Shown: positions 18,177 through 26,690 of the stretch, piece after piece | Layout: the number at the start of each line of letters is the position of its first letter | How positions within the stretch are numbered: the first letter of the stretch is position 1 | Assembly (NCBI GenBank): GCA_934193545.1 | Contig: CAKPVL010000006.1 | Span: 1 to 49,344, forward strand | Reading direction: 5' to 3' | Length of the DNA stretch: 49,344 nucleotides | DNA from: an uncultured Granulicatella sp. | GTDB taxonomy: Bacteria; Bacillota; Bacilli; Lactobacillales; Aerococcaceae | Notes under the pieces: generated by a model | The model's database searches: none | The model's input: only the letters and a program-made list of their open reading frames with translations | Told to the model about the DNA's origin: nothing | Program-made: the position numbers and the translations under genes

Positions 18177-18821
18177 TTAAATTTCTTTTAATCGCTTAAT
18201 CGCAACGTTTGTCCCTAAAAGCCCCACCAATAAAAAGGTGAATACGACGGCAAAACATAGCATAAAGAACTCTTCAGGCAATGCTAAAATAATCGGGTCA
18301 TTTTTTGGATCGAACATCCACGCATCATTGTTAAAGAACACTTGATGGAACTTCACAAAAAGCGTATCGAAGAATGCCGCAATCGCAAAACAGACGACAA
18401 CTGGAATTAAAACAAGCCATCTGATAGGTCTACGCAATTGCCATGTTTGTCTTCTTTGTCGTAAATATCTCACTCCAAAGAAACTGATAAGCCCTGAAGC
18501 GAGTAATACCGCAAAGTTTACGAAGAAGAGGCGTTTCACTTCAAAGAAATGGAACAATCCCTGCTCTGAACTTGGAAAATCAGTCATCTTCAATGTGTCA
18601 TTTAATGGGTTCGTTAAGTACCCGATAAGTTCATGGTAGTTCATCTTAAGTGTATCTGCACTGTAACCAGTGAGTTTTTCCACTCCAAACCAACTAATCG
18701 ACCAGTGATACATCGGCTCAAAGAAAATCACGAACGTAATGCCTAGACTTAAGAAGAATAGGAATAGCGCGATAGAAGTAATCCACTTAGGCACGCGGTA
18801 AGTTCTTGTTAAATAGTCCAT
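18177..18821 (-). CDS. lit: TIGR01906/DUF1461 membrane protein, lipoprotein intramolecular transacylase (Lit)
   Basis: A 214-residue membrane protein with four predicted helices (about 14-34, 97-117, 134-152, 184-204). It belongs to the TIGR01906/DUF1461 family, which includes Lit of Enterococcus faecalis and Bacillus cereus. Lit moves an acyl chain from the diacylglyceryl group to the N-terminal cysteine, giving lyso-form lipoproteins that are poorer TLR2 ligands. His91 and His159 sit after the large first loop and before helix 4, close to the two conserved histidines reported for the enterococcal enzyme; this match is from memory. It overlaps the HAD gene by 13 bases and is last in the ebsC-yunD-yutD-HAD operon. 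Confidence 0.8.
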   Translation of the reverse strand: MDYLTRTYRVPKWITSIALFLFFLSLGITFVIFFEPMYHWSISWFGVEKLTGYSADTLKMNYHELIGYLTNPLNDTLKMTDFPSSEQGLFHFFEVKRLFFVNFAVLLASGLISFFGVRYLRQRRQTWQLRRPIRWLVLIPVVVCFAIAAFFDTLFVKFHQVFFNNDAWMFDPKNDPIILALPEEFFMLCFAVVFTFLLVGLLGTNVAIKRLKEI

Positions 18822-19591
18822 TCACTTAAATCCTCTACCAAGTGCGTTGGTTGTTCTTCCACTTTTTCTAAGTCTTCACGAGTTGAAAATCCTGTTAATA
18901 CCATCAGTGTATCCATGCCATATTGAATGCCCGCTTGAATATCCGTTTGGTAGTTATCTCCAACCATTGCGATGTCTTCTTTTGTGAAATGACGGTCTGG
19001 GAATTTGGCATTTAAATAATCCAATGCAGACTCCATAATCACGCTGCTTGGTTTACCGATAATGATTGGCTCTACTTGTGTCGCCACTTTTAAGAAACCA
19101 GTGATGGCACCTGACCCTGGAATGGGGCCTTTTTCGCTAGGTAAGTTCGAATCGATATTGGTTACGATATAAGTTGCGCCATTTCGAATCGCAAGCGTTG
19201 CTATTTCTAAGTCCTTATAAGTCACATTGCGGTCAAGGGACTGCAACACGACTTCTGGTTCTTCAGAAACAAGCGTGTATCCAGCTGCTTCAACTTGTCC
19301 TTTAATCGCTTCTTCCCCGATGACCATGACACGGTTCACGTTGAAATGAGACTTCAAATAATCCACTGCCGCAACGCCGCTTGTATACACTTCGTCTGCA
19401 GAGACTTCAGTGCCATAGTTGACACGTAAGTTTTCAGCCACTTGTGCAGGTGTTTTTGTAGCGTTGTTTGTTACAAATAGGAATGGAATCTTGGCTTCTT
19501 GCAATCTCTTAATAAATGCTTCGGCCGTCGGAATACGGTCTTTTCCGCGATACATTGTTCCATCTAAATCAATAAAATATGCTTTATACAT
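18809..19591 (-). CDS. HAD-IIA family sugar phosphatase (NagD-like, TIGR01457)
   Basis: A 260-residue HAD phosphatase of the NagD group. Motif I is DLDGTMYRG (residues 8-16), motif II VTNNAT (about 39), the motif III lysine lies in IGKPS (about 178), and motif IV is MVGDNYQTDI (about 204-213). The cap domain lies between motifs II and III, as in class IIA. Such enzymes hydrolyse small phosphorylated metabolites; the B. subtilis relative is YutF. It directly follows yutD without a gap and overlaps lit. The yunD-yutD-HAD-TIGR01906 order recurs in Lactobacillales. Confidence 0.9.
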   Translation of the reverse strand: MYKAYFIDLDGTMYRGKDRIPTAEAFIKRLQEAKIPFLFVTNNATKTPAQVAENLRVNYGTEVSADEVYTSGVAAVDYLKSHFNVNRVMVIGEEAIKGQVEAAGYTLVSEEPEVVLQSLDRNVTYKDLEIATLAIRNGATYIVTNIDSNLPSEKGPIPGSGAITGFLKVATQVEPIIIGKPSSVIMESALDYLNAKFPDRHFTKEDIAMVGDNYQTDIQAGIQYGMDTLMVLTGFSTREDLEKVEEQPTHLVEDLSEWTI

Positions 19592-20416
19592 TTAGTTACC
19601 TCTTTGTTGGTTTTCTCGAATATGGAATCCTTTCTTCTGAGTGGATTTCATAGGGCTCTTCTTCACCTTACTGCTTGTTGGTTTCTCTACTTCTTTCATT
19701 GAGAAATGTTGCGAAGATTTCTTTTGTTTTGGTTTGAAGTTATTGCCTTCATAGTCTTTTTCTTTCATCGTTTCTTTTGGAATAAATTCTTTCAAGTTAA
19801 ACGATTGATCTTTTTTCGTCTTTTGATTTGTCTCATTATTGCGTTTCTTCTGACGGTTTTGAGACTTCTCTTTAAACTTACGCTTGTTATTTGAACGAAC
19901 CGGACTATCTAAATCCGCCGGACTAAATACATGTTCTCTGCGTTGATTGTTTTGACGTTTGCGTTGATTATTGCGTTCACGTCTTGGACGTTGTTGTGGT
20001 TTTTCTTCTTCCACAACTGGTTTATGTTGCGCCTCTGGGTCTCTTTCTAACACGAAATATTGGCATCCAAAATTGCAATATTCCAATAAATATTCTTGTA
20101 AATAATCGATATCGCGGTCTGGAGTCGCCAATTTATGCGAATGTTTGAAGAAACCTTTCAAACGTAATTTCTCATGGCCCCAGTCGCCAACGATGTAATC
20201 ATAGCGCTCAAAAATATCATTATAGCGCTCGTTTAACGCTTCAATATTAAATCCGTCGCGGTAGTCTTCGACGATTTCATAATGCACATCGTCAATCATC
20301 ACGGTTGTATCGCCAACCATTACCGCACGCTTCACTTCTTCTTCAGGCGTTGTCACAATCTCTTCTAAGACTTGACTTAATTCCTGTGAAAGTGTTTCTG
20401 CTTTCTGTTCAGTCAT
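19592..20416 (-). CDS. YutD-like domain protein with a long basic disordered tail
   Basis: A 274-residue protein. The first ~120 residues form the YutD-like (DUF1027) domain, with YRDGFNIEALNERYNDIFERYDYIVGDWG and CNFGCQYFVLERD as its core; its biochemical role is unknown. Residues 125-274 are low-complexity, rich in Arg, Lys, Asn and Gln (for example RPRRERNNQRKRQNNQRR), and probably disordered and able to bind RNA or another polyanion. B. subtilis YutD has only the folded part (about 100 residues), so the tail is an addition. It overlaps yunD by 8 bases and abuts the HAD gene. Confidence 0.85.
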   Translation of the reverse strand: MTEQKAETLSQELSQVLEEIVTTPEEEVKRAVMVGDTTVMIDDVHYEIVEDYRDGFNIEALNERYNDIFERYDYIVGDWGHEKLRLKGFFKHSHKLATPDRDIDYLQEYLLEYCNFGCQYFVLERDPEAQHKPVVEEEKPQQRPRRERNNQRKRQNNQRREHVFSPADLDSPVRSNNKRKFKEKSQNRQKKRNNETNQKTKKDQSFNLKEFIPKETMKEKDYEGNNFKPKQKKSSQHFSMKEVEKPTSSKVKKSPMKSTQKKGFHIRENQQRGN

Positions 20417-21767
20417 GATTCTTCCTTTCTTTGAATACTAATTCTTTTTCAATAATCGTTCTTAATAAATCTGGATAAATAATTTCGTTGTCCCCTTTTT
20501 CTTCAATCATTGGGAAAAATGGAACGAATCGCATATGGTCTGGGCAAACAAATGTAATGAACTCATCGTCTGCTAATCTTTTGCCGTCTACAACGATTTC
20601 GCCACTAGCGAACTGGAATCCTGTATAAAGGATCTCTCCAAACAGTTTACCACGAAAACCATATCCACGAATAGCTTTTTCTAGCAATTCTGGCTGTTCT
20701 TCTTCAAAAATTTGCAATAGTTGTTTGAAATCGGAAACCTTAAAGCGACTCTTGTTCAAATGAATTGGATGTGGCATACATTCGTGTAAATCGAATTTTG
20801 TAAGCGGTCCTTCTTTAAACGAAACTACGAAAAGTCCAGTATAAGTAAATGCCACCGAAACTCCTGTTTGTCTCGTCATCGCTTCTAATGAGAGAAGAGC
20901 AAGTTCTTTTACGGAATACGCAGGGATATATGGAAGTACCACTTCTTCTTTCAAGAGCGCAATTCCTTCTTGGCGAAGTGCTTCACCTTCGTCTACTGTC
21001 GAATCCTCTTTTAAATCCTCTACTGCAATCATTTTGTCCGAAAGAGGAATCAACAGGCTGCCTTCTGTTTTCAAATGAAGCTCACCAATATAAGCACCAT
21101 ACTTAAATCCACCGGTTAGAAGAGTTTGATTTACCCATTTCCCTTCTTCAAAGAGATGATGCGTATGCGCCCCGAGAATCACTTGAATTTCAGGATAAGT
21201 TTCGGCAATCAGATGATCCATTTCAATTCCTAAATGTGACAGCAAGATAATCTGATGACCGCCTGCTGCTAGAGTCGGTACGAGATGCTTCAACGCATCC
21301 ATCGGCTCTTCAATCAAATACCCATTTGGTCCGTAGCTTTCTGGATAAGAAGCCGTCAACCCGATAAATGCAATACTGCAGTCGTCAACTTTTTCAAAAT
21401 GAACTTCTTTTGCAAACGGAGGCACTTCTCCAGTAGACGCCCATTTGACATTCGAAATAATAACTTCGAACTGGCGACCTTCATACGCCGCCTCTAACTC
21501 AAGCGGTGTGTATGCTGTTCCTTCGTTATTTCCAAGGGTAGCAAAATCAATCTGCTCTTCGTTCAACACTCTTGCAGCAATCTTTCCGTCCTCTGCTTCG
21601 ACCAGTGGATGGACACGGTCAATGAGGTCTCCTAAATCAATTCCAAATACCTTCTGCCCTTCTTTTTCAAGCTGGGCTCTGCGCTCCTTCATAAAGCTCG
21701 TTTGTGTCTTTATGGAATGAAAGTTCGAGTGCATATCATTGATGTGAAGAATCGTTACTTCACTCAT
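20409..21767 (-). CDS. Metallophosphatase/5'-nucleotidase-like protein (YunD type)
   Basis: A 452-residue two-domain protein: an N-terminal calcineurin-like metallophosphoesterase domain (LHINDMHSNFH at 6, GIDLGDLIDR near 43, GNNEGTAYTP near 78, LLSHLG near 174, GAHTHH near 198) and a C-terminal 5'-nucleotidase domain (from about 265). The metal ligands in DxH, GDxxDR, GNNE and GHxH-like motifs are in place. There is no signal peptide, so unlike secreted UshA enzymes it is cytosolic and probably acts on nucleotides or nucleotide sugars. It overlaps ebsC by 4 bases (ATGA) and yutD by 8. Confidence 0.9.
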   Translation of the reverse strand: MSEVTILHINDMHSNFHSIKTQTSFMKERRAQLEKEGQKVFGIDLGDLIDRVHPLVEAEDGKIAARVLNEEQIDFATLGNNEGTAYTPLELEAAYEGRQFEVIISNVKWASTGEVPPFAKEVHFEKVDDCSIAFIGLTASYPESYGPNGYLIEEPMDALKHLVPTLAAGGHQIILLSHLGIEMDHLIAETYPEIQVILGAHTHHLFEEGKWVNQTLLTGGFKYGAYIGELHLKTEGSLLIPLSDKMIAVEDLKEDSTVDEGEALRQEGIALLKEEVVLPYIPAYSVKELALLSLEAMTRQTGVSVAFTYTGLFVVSFKEGPLTKFDLHECMPHPIHLNKSRFKVSDFKQLLQIFEEEQPELLEKAIRGYGFRGKLFGEILYTGFQFASGEIVVDGKRLADDEFITFVCPDHMRFVPFFPMIEEKGDNEIIYPDLLRTIIEKELVFKERKNHD

Positions 21768-22264
21768 GCTTCCACCTCATCTGGATGATTTTCGAATATT
21801 GTTGCTTGTGTTAACTGTTGTAAATCCTGTGGTGCAATCTCTAATTGGAGTCCACGTTTTCCCGCAGAGATACGAATCGTTTTTTGCACCATCGCATGAT
21901 GCTCGATGAAGGTTGGGAATTTCTTCTTCATTCCAATTGGTGAACATCCTCCACGTACATATCCTGTTAATGGTTCCAGTTTATCTAGTGATAATAATTC
22001 TACGCGTTTATTTCCTGAAACTTTTGCAATCGTCTTTAAGTCCAATTCACGGTGAGCCGCAATACAAGCGACTAAATGTCCAGTCTTATCGCCCGTTAAT
22101 ACGATGGTTTTGTAGACTTCCTCAACGGGAATCCCCATCCCCTGTGCTGCATGAATCGCATCAAGGTGTGCTGTATCCACATCATATTCATGAATGGCAT
22201 ATGGAACTTTCGCTTGTTCGACCATTCGAACTGCATTTGTTTTGATTACTTTTTTCTTTTTCAC
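21764..22264 (-). CDS. ybaK: Cys-tRNA(Pro)/Cys-tRNA(Cys) deacylase, YbaK/EbsC
   Basis: A 166-residue YbaK/EbsC protein, a trans-editing enzyme that hydrolyses Cys-tRNA(Pro) made in error by prolyl-tRNA synthetase. Conserved points are YEVDTAHLDA-like YDVDTAHLDAIHAA near residue 28, EEVYKTIVL with the catalytic lysine near 47-55, VACIAAHRELDLKTIAK, and YVRGGCSPIGMKK near 102-114. Translation starts at GTG (22264) with AAAGGAG eight bases before. It is the first gene of the ebsC-yunD-yutD-HAD-lit operon. Confidence 0.92.
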   Translation of the reverse strand: MKKKKVIKTNAVRMVEQAKVPYAIHEYDVDTAHLDAIHAAQGMGIPVEEVYKTIVLTGDKTGHLVACIAAHRELDLKTIAKVSGNKRVELLSLDKLEPLTGYVRGGCSPIGMKKKFPTFIEHHAMVQKTIRISAGKRGLQLEIAPQDLQQLTQATIFENHPDEVEA

Positions 22265-22284
22265 GTAAAATCACTCCTTTTTCC

Positions 22285-22313
22285 ATTTTACCACAAGGAG
22301 CAATCTATTTGAA
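22285..22313 (-). promoter_or_regulatory. Putative promoter of the ybaK-lit operon
   Basis: Minus strand: TTCAAA (22308-22313), 17-base spacer, TAAAAT (22285-22290) with TGG immediately before as an extended -10. It lies between the rho terminator and the ybaK start. Confidence 0.6.
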
Positions 22314-22350
22314 ATCTCCTTTCATCTTCTTTACAACCTTTTACAAAAAA

Positions 22351-22380
22351 TAAAAATCCCTAAGAAAACTCTTAGGGATC
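22351..22380 (-). terminator. Intrinsic terminator after rho
   Basis: Minus strand ATCCCTAAGA-GTTTTC-TTAGGGAT hairpin followed by TTTTATTTTTT, directly after the rho stop codon. Confidence 0.88.
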
Positions 22381-22386
22381 TCTGTT

Positions 22387-23655
22387 CTAATCTAATAAAC
22401 TAAGGCGACGAATGAAATCAGCATTCGATTTCGTTTCTCTTAATTGCTTCACGAGTTGCTCACTCGTTTCAAGCCCGTCTCCTTTAATGGCATGACGCAC
22501 TTTCCAAATGGCTTCCAGCGTTTCTTGTGAAAGGAGAATGTCTTCTTTACGAGTGCCTGAACGTTTCACATCAATAGCCGGGAATACTCGTCTTTCCGCT
22601 AACTCTCTTGAAAGATGAATTTCTGAATTTCCCGTTCCTTTGAACTCTTCATAAATCACATCATCCATGCGGCTTCCTGTTTCCACTAACGCCGTCGCAA
22701 GAATCGTTAAACTTCCGCCCTCTTCAATATTTCTGGCAGAACCAAAGAATTTCTTAGGACGATACAAGGCAGCGGGGTCAATCCCACCACTCAATGTTCT
22801 TCCTGAAGGTGGAATCGTTAAGTTATACGCACGGGCAAGACGCGTAAGACTATCCATCAAGATAATCACATCACGTCCATCTTCTACAAGACGTAGCGCA
22901 CGTTCCAGCACTAATTCACTAATCTTAATGTGGTTTTCCGGAAGCTGGTCAAATGTAGAATACACCACTTCCGCATCTACTGTCCGTTCGATATCCGTTA
23001 CCTCTTCAGGTCGTTCATCGATGAGTAAAATAATCAATTCGGCTTCTGGATAATTTGTTGTAATTCCATTAGCGATTTCTTTAAGTAAGCTTGTCTTCCC
23101 TGCTTTTGGCGGAGCTACAATAAGCCCACGTTGCCCAAAACCAATCGGGCAAATTAAATCCAACATACGAGAAGCGATGCGACCACGTGTGGTTTCTAGC
23201 ACCATTTGTTTTTCAGGATACAATGGTGTAAGTCCTGGGAAATGGTCACGCTCTTTGGCTTCTTCAGGATCTTTTCCATTCACGAAACCAACTTGCATCA
23301 AGCCGTTGAACTTCTCGCCTTGACGTGGAGGACGCGCCGTCCCACTCACAAGGTCCCCATTTCGAAGGTCGAAACGGCGAATTTGCGAAGAAGAAATATA
23401 AATATCTTCCTGACTGCTTGAATAGTTAATCGGTCTTAGGAATCCAAAACCTTCTGCTCGGTTAATGTCTAAGACACCTTCCACTTGGAAAAATCCAGTA
23501 GCTTCTTCTTGAGCACGAAGAATTGCAAGCGCCAATTCCTTTTTATTCATTTGACCGTAATAAGGAATTTTATAATGTTTGGCCAAGCCGTACATCTCTT
23601 TTAAAGTTTTTTCTTGTAAGCTTTGTAGCGTTACAGTTTCCACTTGTTCTGACAT
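22387..23655 (-). CDS. rho: Transcription termination factor Rho
   Basis: A 422-residue hexameric RNA helicase. The N-terminal helical part is followed by a cold-shock-like RNA-binding domain (GFGFLRPINYSSSQEDIYIS near residue 70). The ATPase core has Walker A VAPPKAGKTSLL (about 180-191), Walker B IILLIDERPEEV (about 208) and the Q- and R-loop region SGGIDPAALYRPKKFFGSAR (about 290). The length is typical of Firmicutes Rho without large insertions. It lies 11 bases after murZ, the order seen in related Firmicutes, and is followed by its own intrinsic terminator instead of rpmE. Confidence 0.97.
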   Translation of the reverse strand: MSEQVETVTLQSLQEKTLKEMYGLAKHYKIPYYGQMNKKELALAILRAQEEATGFFQVEGVLDINRAEGFGFLRPINYSSSQEDIYISSSQIRRFDLRNGDLVSGTARPPRQGEKFNGLMQVGFVNGKDPEEAKERDHFPGLTPLYPEKQMVLETTRGRIASRMLDLICPIGFGQRGLIVAPPKAGKTSLLKEIANGITTNYPEAELIILLIDERPEEVTDIERTVDAEVVYSTFDQLPENHIKISELVLERALRLVEDGRDVIILMDSLTRLARAYNLTIPPSGRTLSGGIDPAALYRPKKFFGSARNIEEGGSLTILATALVETGSRMDDVIYEEFKGTGNSEIHLSRELAERRVFPAIDVKRSGTRKEDILLSQETLEAIWKVRHAIKGDGLETSEQLVKQLRETKSNADFIRRLSLLD

Positions 23656-23666
23656 AATGCCCCTTC

Positions 23667-24926
23667 TTACTCTTCAATCATCGAAATATCGGCACCTAAT
23701 GCTTGTAGTTTTTCAACGATATTTGAATAACCACGTAGGATATGTCCGATATTTGAAATCTTCGTTGTTCCTTCAGCCATTAAACCAGCTACCACAAGTC
23801 CAGCTCCAGCACGAAGATCGCTAGCCGCAACTTCCGCACCGACTAATGGTGTTGGTCCTTCAAATGTAATGATATCTTCAATCACTTTTCCACGAGCGCC
23901 CATACGATTTAATTCTGGCACGTGACCGACACGTTTTGGATAAATTGTATCGACAACCATTGCTGTTCCTGTTGCTTTACTAAAGAGCGGTGTGATGGTT
24001 TGTTGCAAGTCTGTCGCAAAGCCTGGATAAGGCATTGTTTTAATATTGACAGCTTTTAATTCGTCTGTTGGGAAAACATAAATATCGTCTTCGCCAACTT
24101 CCATCTTCACGCCCATTTCGTTCATTTTCGCAATCAGACTTTCTAAGTGTTCGAAAATCACGTTTTTCACACGGACGCCTTCACCAACCGCTGCCGCAAT
24201 TGATAAATACGTTCCCGCTTCAATACGGTCTGGAATAATGGTATGTGTACATCCATGTAAGCTTTCCACACCTTCCACACGAATAATGCTTGTTCCAGCA
24301 CCTTTAATATTGGCACCCATTTTATTTAATAAGTTTACAACATCGATAATTTCAGGCTCACGCGCCGCATTTTCGATAATCGTTTTTCCTTTTGCACGAA
24401 CAGATGCTAGCAATACGTTAATTGTCGCACCTACAGACACAACGTCCATATAAATTTTCGTACCCACTAAGCCCTCTTCGCCAGTAGATAAGTAGATAGC
24501 ACCATCATGGTCTCTCACATCTGCACCAAGCGCTTTGAAACCTTTTAAATGTTGGTCAATTGGACGAGGGCCTAAGAAGCAGCCACCCGGAAGTCCAACA
24601 ACCCCTTCACCGAATTTAGCAAGAGTTGCTCCCATAAAATAATAAGAAGCACGCATGCTTTGGATTTTCCCTTTTGGCATTGGGATTGATTTCATTTCTC
24701 TTGGGTCGATGGTTAACGTTCCATCAACGAATTCTGTTTTTACGTTAAAATCATTCAAAATTTCAATTAAGGCATCTACGTCCTGAATCTCAGGGACGCC
24801 CTCTAATACGACTGGTTCATTCGCGATAATAGCAGCCGGAATTAAAGCTACTGTACTGTTTTTAGCTCCACTAATGGTTACTTCCCCTTTAAGTGGTTTA
24901 CCGCCGTTAATGACTAATTTTTTCAT
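23667..24926 (-). CDS. murZ: UDP-N-acetylglucosamine 1-carboxyvinyltransferase (MurZ/MurAB type)
   Basis: A 419-residue enolpyruvyl transferase that adds phosphoenolpyruvate to UDP-GlcNAc in the first committed step of peptidoglycan synthesis. The fosfomycin-reactive cysteine is C116 in [16 protein letters not shown]. The N-terminal [18 protein letters not shown] with Lys22/Asn23 and RAGAGLV near residue 386 also match. The ATG at 24926 has AAGGAA seven bases upstream and is preferred over a TTG two codons earlier. Firmicutes often carry two paralogues; linkage to rho resembles murAB (murZ) of B. subtilis, so I use murZ, with the A/Z choice resting on context only. Confidence 0.93.
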   Translation of the reverse strand: MKKLVINGGKPLKGEVTISGAKNSTVALIPAAIIANEPVVLEGVPEIQDVDALIEILNDFNVKTEFVDGTLTIDPREMKSIPMPKGKIQSMRASYYFMGATLAKFGEGVVGLPGGCFLGPRPIDQHLKGFKALGADVRDHDGAIYLSTGEEGLVGTKIYMDVVSVGATINVLLASVRAKGKTIIENAAREPEIIDVVNLLNKMGANIKGAGTSIIRVEGVESLHGCTHTIIPDRIEAGTYLSIAAAVGEGVRVKNVIFEHLESLIAKMNEMGVKMEVGEDDIYVFPTDELKAVNIKTMPYPGFATDLQQTITPLFSKATGTAMVVDTIYPKRVGHVPELNRMGARGKVIEDIITFEGPTPLVGAEVAASDLRAGAGLVVAGLMAEGTTKISNIGHILRGYSNIVEKLQALGADISMIEE

Positions 24927-24958
24927 ACTCAAATTCCTTTCACTAAATGTTCTTAATT

Positions 24959-24967
24959 ATTATACCA
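24959..24967 (-). promoter_or_regulatory. Extended -10 promoter of murZ-rho
   Basis: Minus strand TGGTATAAT, a perfect extended -10 element, about 35 bases upstream of the murZ start. The -35 region is weak. Confidence 0.65.
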
Positions 24968-25009
24968 TGTTCACACTAGAATCCGCTATCTTTTAATCGT
25001 TTGAACCTA

Positions 25010-25041
25010 TTGTTAACCTTTAACAATTCAATAGTTGACAA
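25010..25041 (+). promoter_or_regulatory. Putative BirA (biotin) operator
   Basis: TTGTTAACC (25010-25018) and AGTTGACAA (25033-25041) form an interrupted inverted repeat with a 14-base spacer. This closely matches the bacterial biotin-operator layout (TTGTTAACC-N14/15-GGTTAACAA type, from memory), with two differences in the right arm. The right arm contains the birA -35 box, so bound BirA-biotinyl-AMP would block RNA polymerase. Confidence 0.8.
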
Positions 25042-25062
25042 TCGTTTCAAATCTGTTACACT
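25035..25062 (+). promoter_or_regulatory. Promoter of birA-bioY
   Basis: Perfect TTGACA (25035-25040), 16-base spacer, TACACT (25057-25062). The -35 box lies within the right half of the BirA operator. Confidence 0.8.
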
Positions 25063-25095
25063 TAAAAACATGAATACTGATGAAAGGAGGATATT

Positions 25096-26088
25096 ATGAG
25101 CACTAAACAGGACGTTTTACGTCTTTTATATAGTACCGTGGACAGACCTCTTTCAGGACAAGATATCGCAGAACAACTGAACCTTTCTCGTACTGCTGTG
25201 TGGAAAGCCATCCAGCAATTAAAAAAAGATGGCTACGAAATCACCTCAAGTACAAAAGTTGGGTATCAATTATCCAGACAGACGGATTTGTTAACCCTTG
25301 AAGGCATTCGCACTCATTTAGGAGCGGACCTTCAAGATTGGGATATTCAAGTTTTTGAGACAACTACTTCAACCAATGATTTGGCTAAAACTTACGGCGC
25401 ATCAGGCTCGAGAGTCCCAACCTTCTTTATTGCAGAAGAGCAAACAGCAGGTCGTGGACGACTAGGAAGAACATTCCTCTCTCCACCAAAATCTGGACTT
25501 TATATGAGTATCTGCATTTTCCCAGAAGGTGACTTGGATAGTATTTCGCTGATCACTTGTGCTACTGCAGTTGCGGCAACACGAGCCATTGAATCCTTTA
25601 TCCATGAAAAAATTGGGATTAAATGGGTGAACGACCTCTATTTTCACGATAAAAAAATCGCCGGTATCTTAACAGAAGCCGTGACGAATATTGAAGCTCA
25701 GAAGGTCGATGCACTGATTGTCGGAATGGGAATTAACTTGCATATCGATGACGCTATTATTCCAGAGGATTTAAAACCGATTATCGGTTCCCTCTTTTCT
25801 CCGCAAGAAATTCCAGACGGTTTCAGCCGCAATGAATTCGTCGCACGTTTCCTAAAAGAATGGAATCACTGCTACGAAGATATCAATACCGGTAAGAGGG
25901 ACTTCATGGAAGAATACAAAGACCATTCCATTATTGTCGGCAAGAAAGTCAATGTCATTAGCGGTATGAAAACATATCCTGCCACTGCAAAAAGCGTGGA
26001 CAACAACGGGCATCTTATCGTCCAAACAGATGACGGTGCCATCCATTCATTATCTTATGGCGAAGTAAGTATTCGCCCAGAAAACTAA
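25096..26088 (+). CDS. birA: Bifunctional biotin operon repressor / biotin--protein ligase
   Basis: A 330-residue group II biotin ligase. Residues 1-65 form a winged helix-turn-helix (LSGQDIAEQLNLSRTAVWKAIQQL), the central ligase has AEEQTAGRGRLGRTF (about 114-128) and KWVNDLYFHDKKIAGILTE (about 175), and a C-terminal SH3-like domain ends the protein. It makes biotinyl-AMP, loads biotin on carboxylases, and when substrates are saturated binds DNA as a dimer. The presence of the HTH and of a matching operator in its own promoter indicates autoregulation together with bioY. The ribosome-binding site is AAAGGAGG; it is 19 bases upstream of bioY. Confidence 0.95.
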   Translation: MSTKQDVLRLLYSTVDRPLSGQDIAEQLNLSRTAVWKAIQQLKKDGYEITSSTKVGYQLSRQTDLLTLEGIRTHLGADLQDWDIQVFETTTSTNDLAKTYGASGSRVPTFFIAEEQTAGRGRLGRTFLSPPKSGLYMSICIFPEGDLDSISLITCATAVAATRAIESFIHEKIGIKWVNDLYFHDKKIAGILTEAVTNIEAQKVDALIVGMGINLHIDDAIIPEDLKPIIGSLFSPQEIPDGFSRNEFVARFLKEWNHCYEDINTGKRDFMEEYKDHSIIVGKKVNVISGMKTYPATAKSVDNNGHLIVQTDDGAIHSLSYGEVSIRPEN

Positions 26089-26107
26089 AAGATTAGGAGT
26101 TAAACAC

Positions 26108-26635
26108 ATGAAAAAAATATCGATTAAAACAATTGTACTCGCAGCACTTTTAGGAGCACTCTGCTATGTATCTAGCTACTTAAAAATTCCGATTGGTCCA
26201 GTACCATTCTCAGCACAAACAGCCACAGTGATTTTGTCATCATTACTCTTGCCACCAGTTGGCGCTTTTGCTGCTCAATTTATTCACTTCCTATTACTTT
26301 TCTTATTAGGAGGAGGAACTGCATTATTTATTTCTCCATCATTTGGTTTTGTAATTGGATTTATGGTTGCAGCTCCTGTGATTTCATTTATCGGAAACCG
26401 TATCAACAATATCTTTGGTTGGGTGATTGCCGCTCTTGTTGGTGAAGTCATTTTCTACGTCATCGGAATTCCGTTTATGACCTTTGTATTAGTAGGATTA
26501 CAAGGAAAGAACATAGATCTTCAACAAATTCTTGGCTTCGGTTTATATCCATTCATTCTTCCTGACTTAGGAAAATTAGTGGTTGCAGTATTCCTTGCAG
26601 ATCGTATTAAAGCCATTACTAAAAAACAGTCTTAA
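26108..26635 (+). CDS. bioY: Biotin ECF transporter substrate-specificity component BioY
   Basis: A 175-residue membrane protein with about six helices, the S component of an energy-coupling-factor importer for biotin. Typical BioY features are LGALCYVSSYLKIPIGPVPFSAQT (residues about 15-38, seen as IPIGPVPFSAQT), LLPPVGAFAAQ near 51, and LLGGGTALFISPSFGFVIGF near 73-92. The EcfA/A'/T module is not here and is presumably shared from elsewhere. Co-transcription with birA under a BirA operator suggests that the cell relies on imported biotin. No biotin synthesis genes are in the window. Confidence 0.93.
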   Translation: MKKISIKTIVLAALLGALCYVSSYLKIPIGPVPFSAQTATVILSSLLLPPVGAFAAQFIHFLLLFLLGGGTALFISPSFGFVIGFMVAAPVISFIGNRINNIFGWVIAALVGEVIFYVIGIPFMTFVLVGLQGKNIDLQQILGFGLYPFILPDLGKLVVAVFLADRIKAITKKQS

Positions 26636-26644
26636 AAAGCATAA

Positions 26645-26680
26645 AAAATAAGCTAGGCATGATGCCTAGCTTATTTTTAT
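26645..26680. terminator. Bidirectional terminator between bioY and PTS IID
   Basis: AATAAGCTAGGCAT-GA-TGCCTAGCTTATT perfect hairpin with T-rich tails on both strands; it serves both convergent units. Confidence 0.9.
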
Positions 26681-26690
26681 TGTTCAAGGA

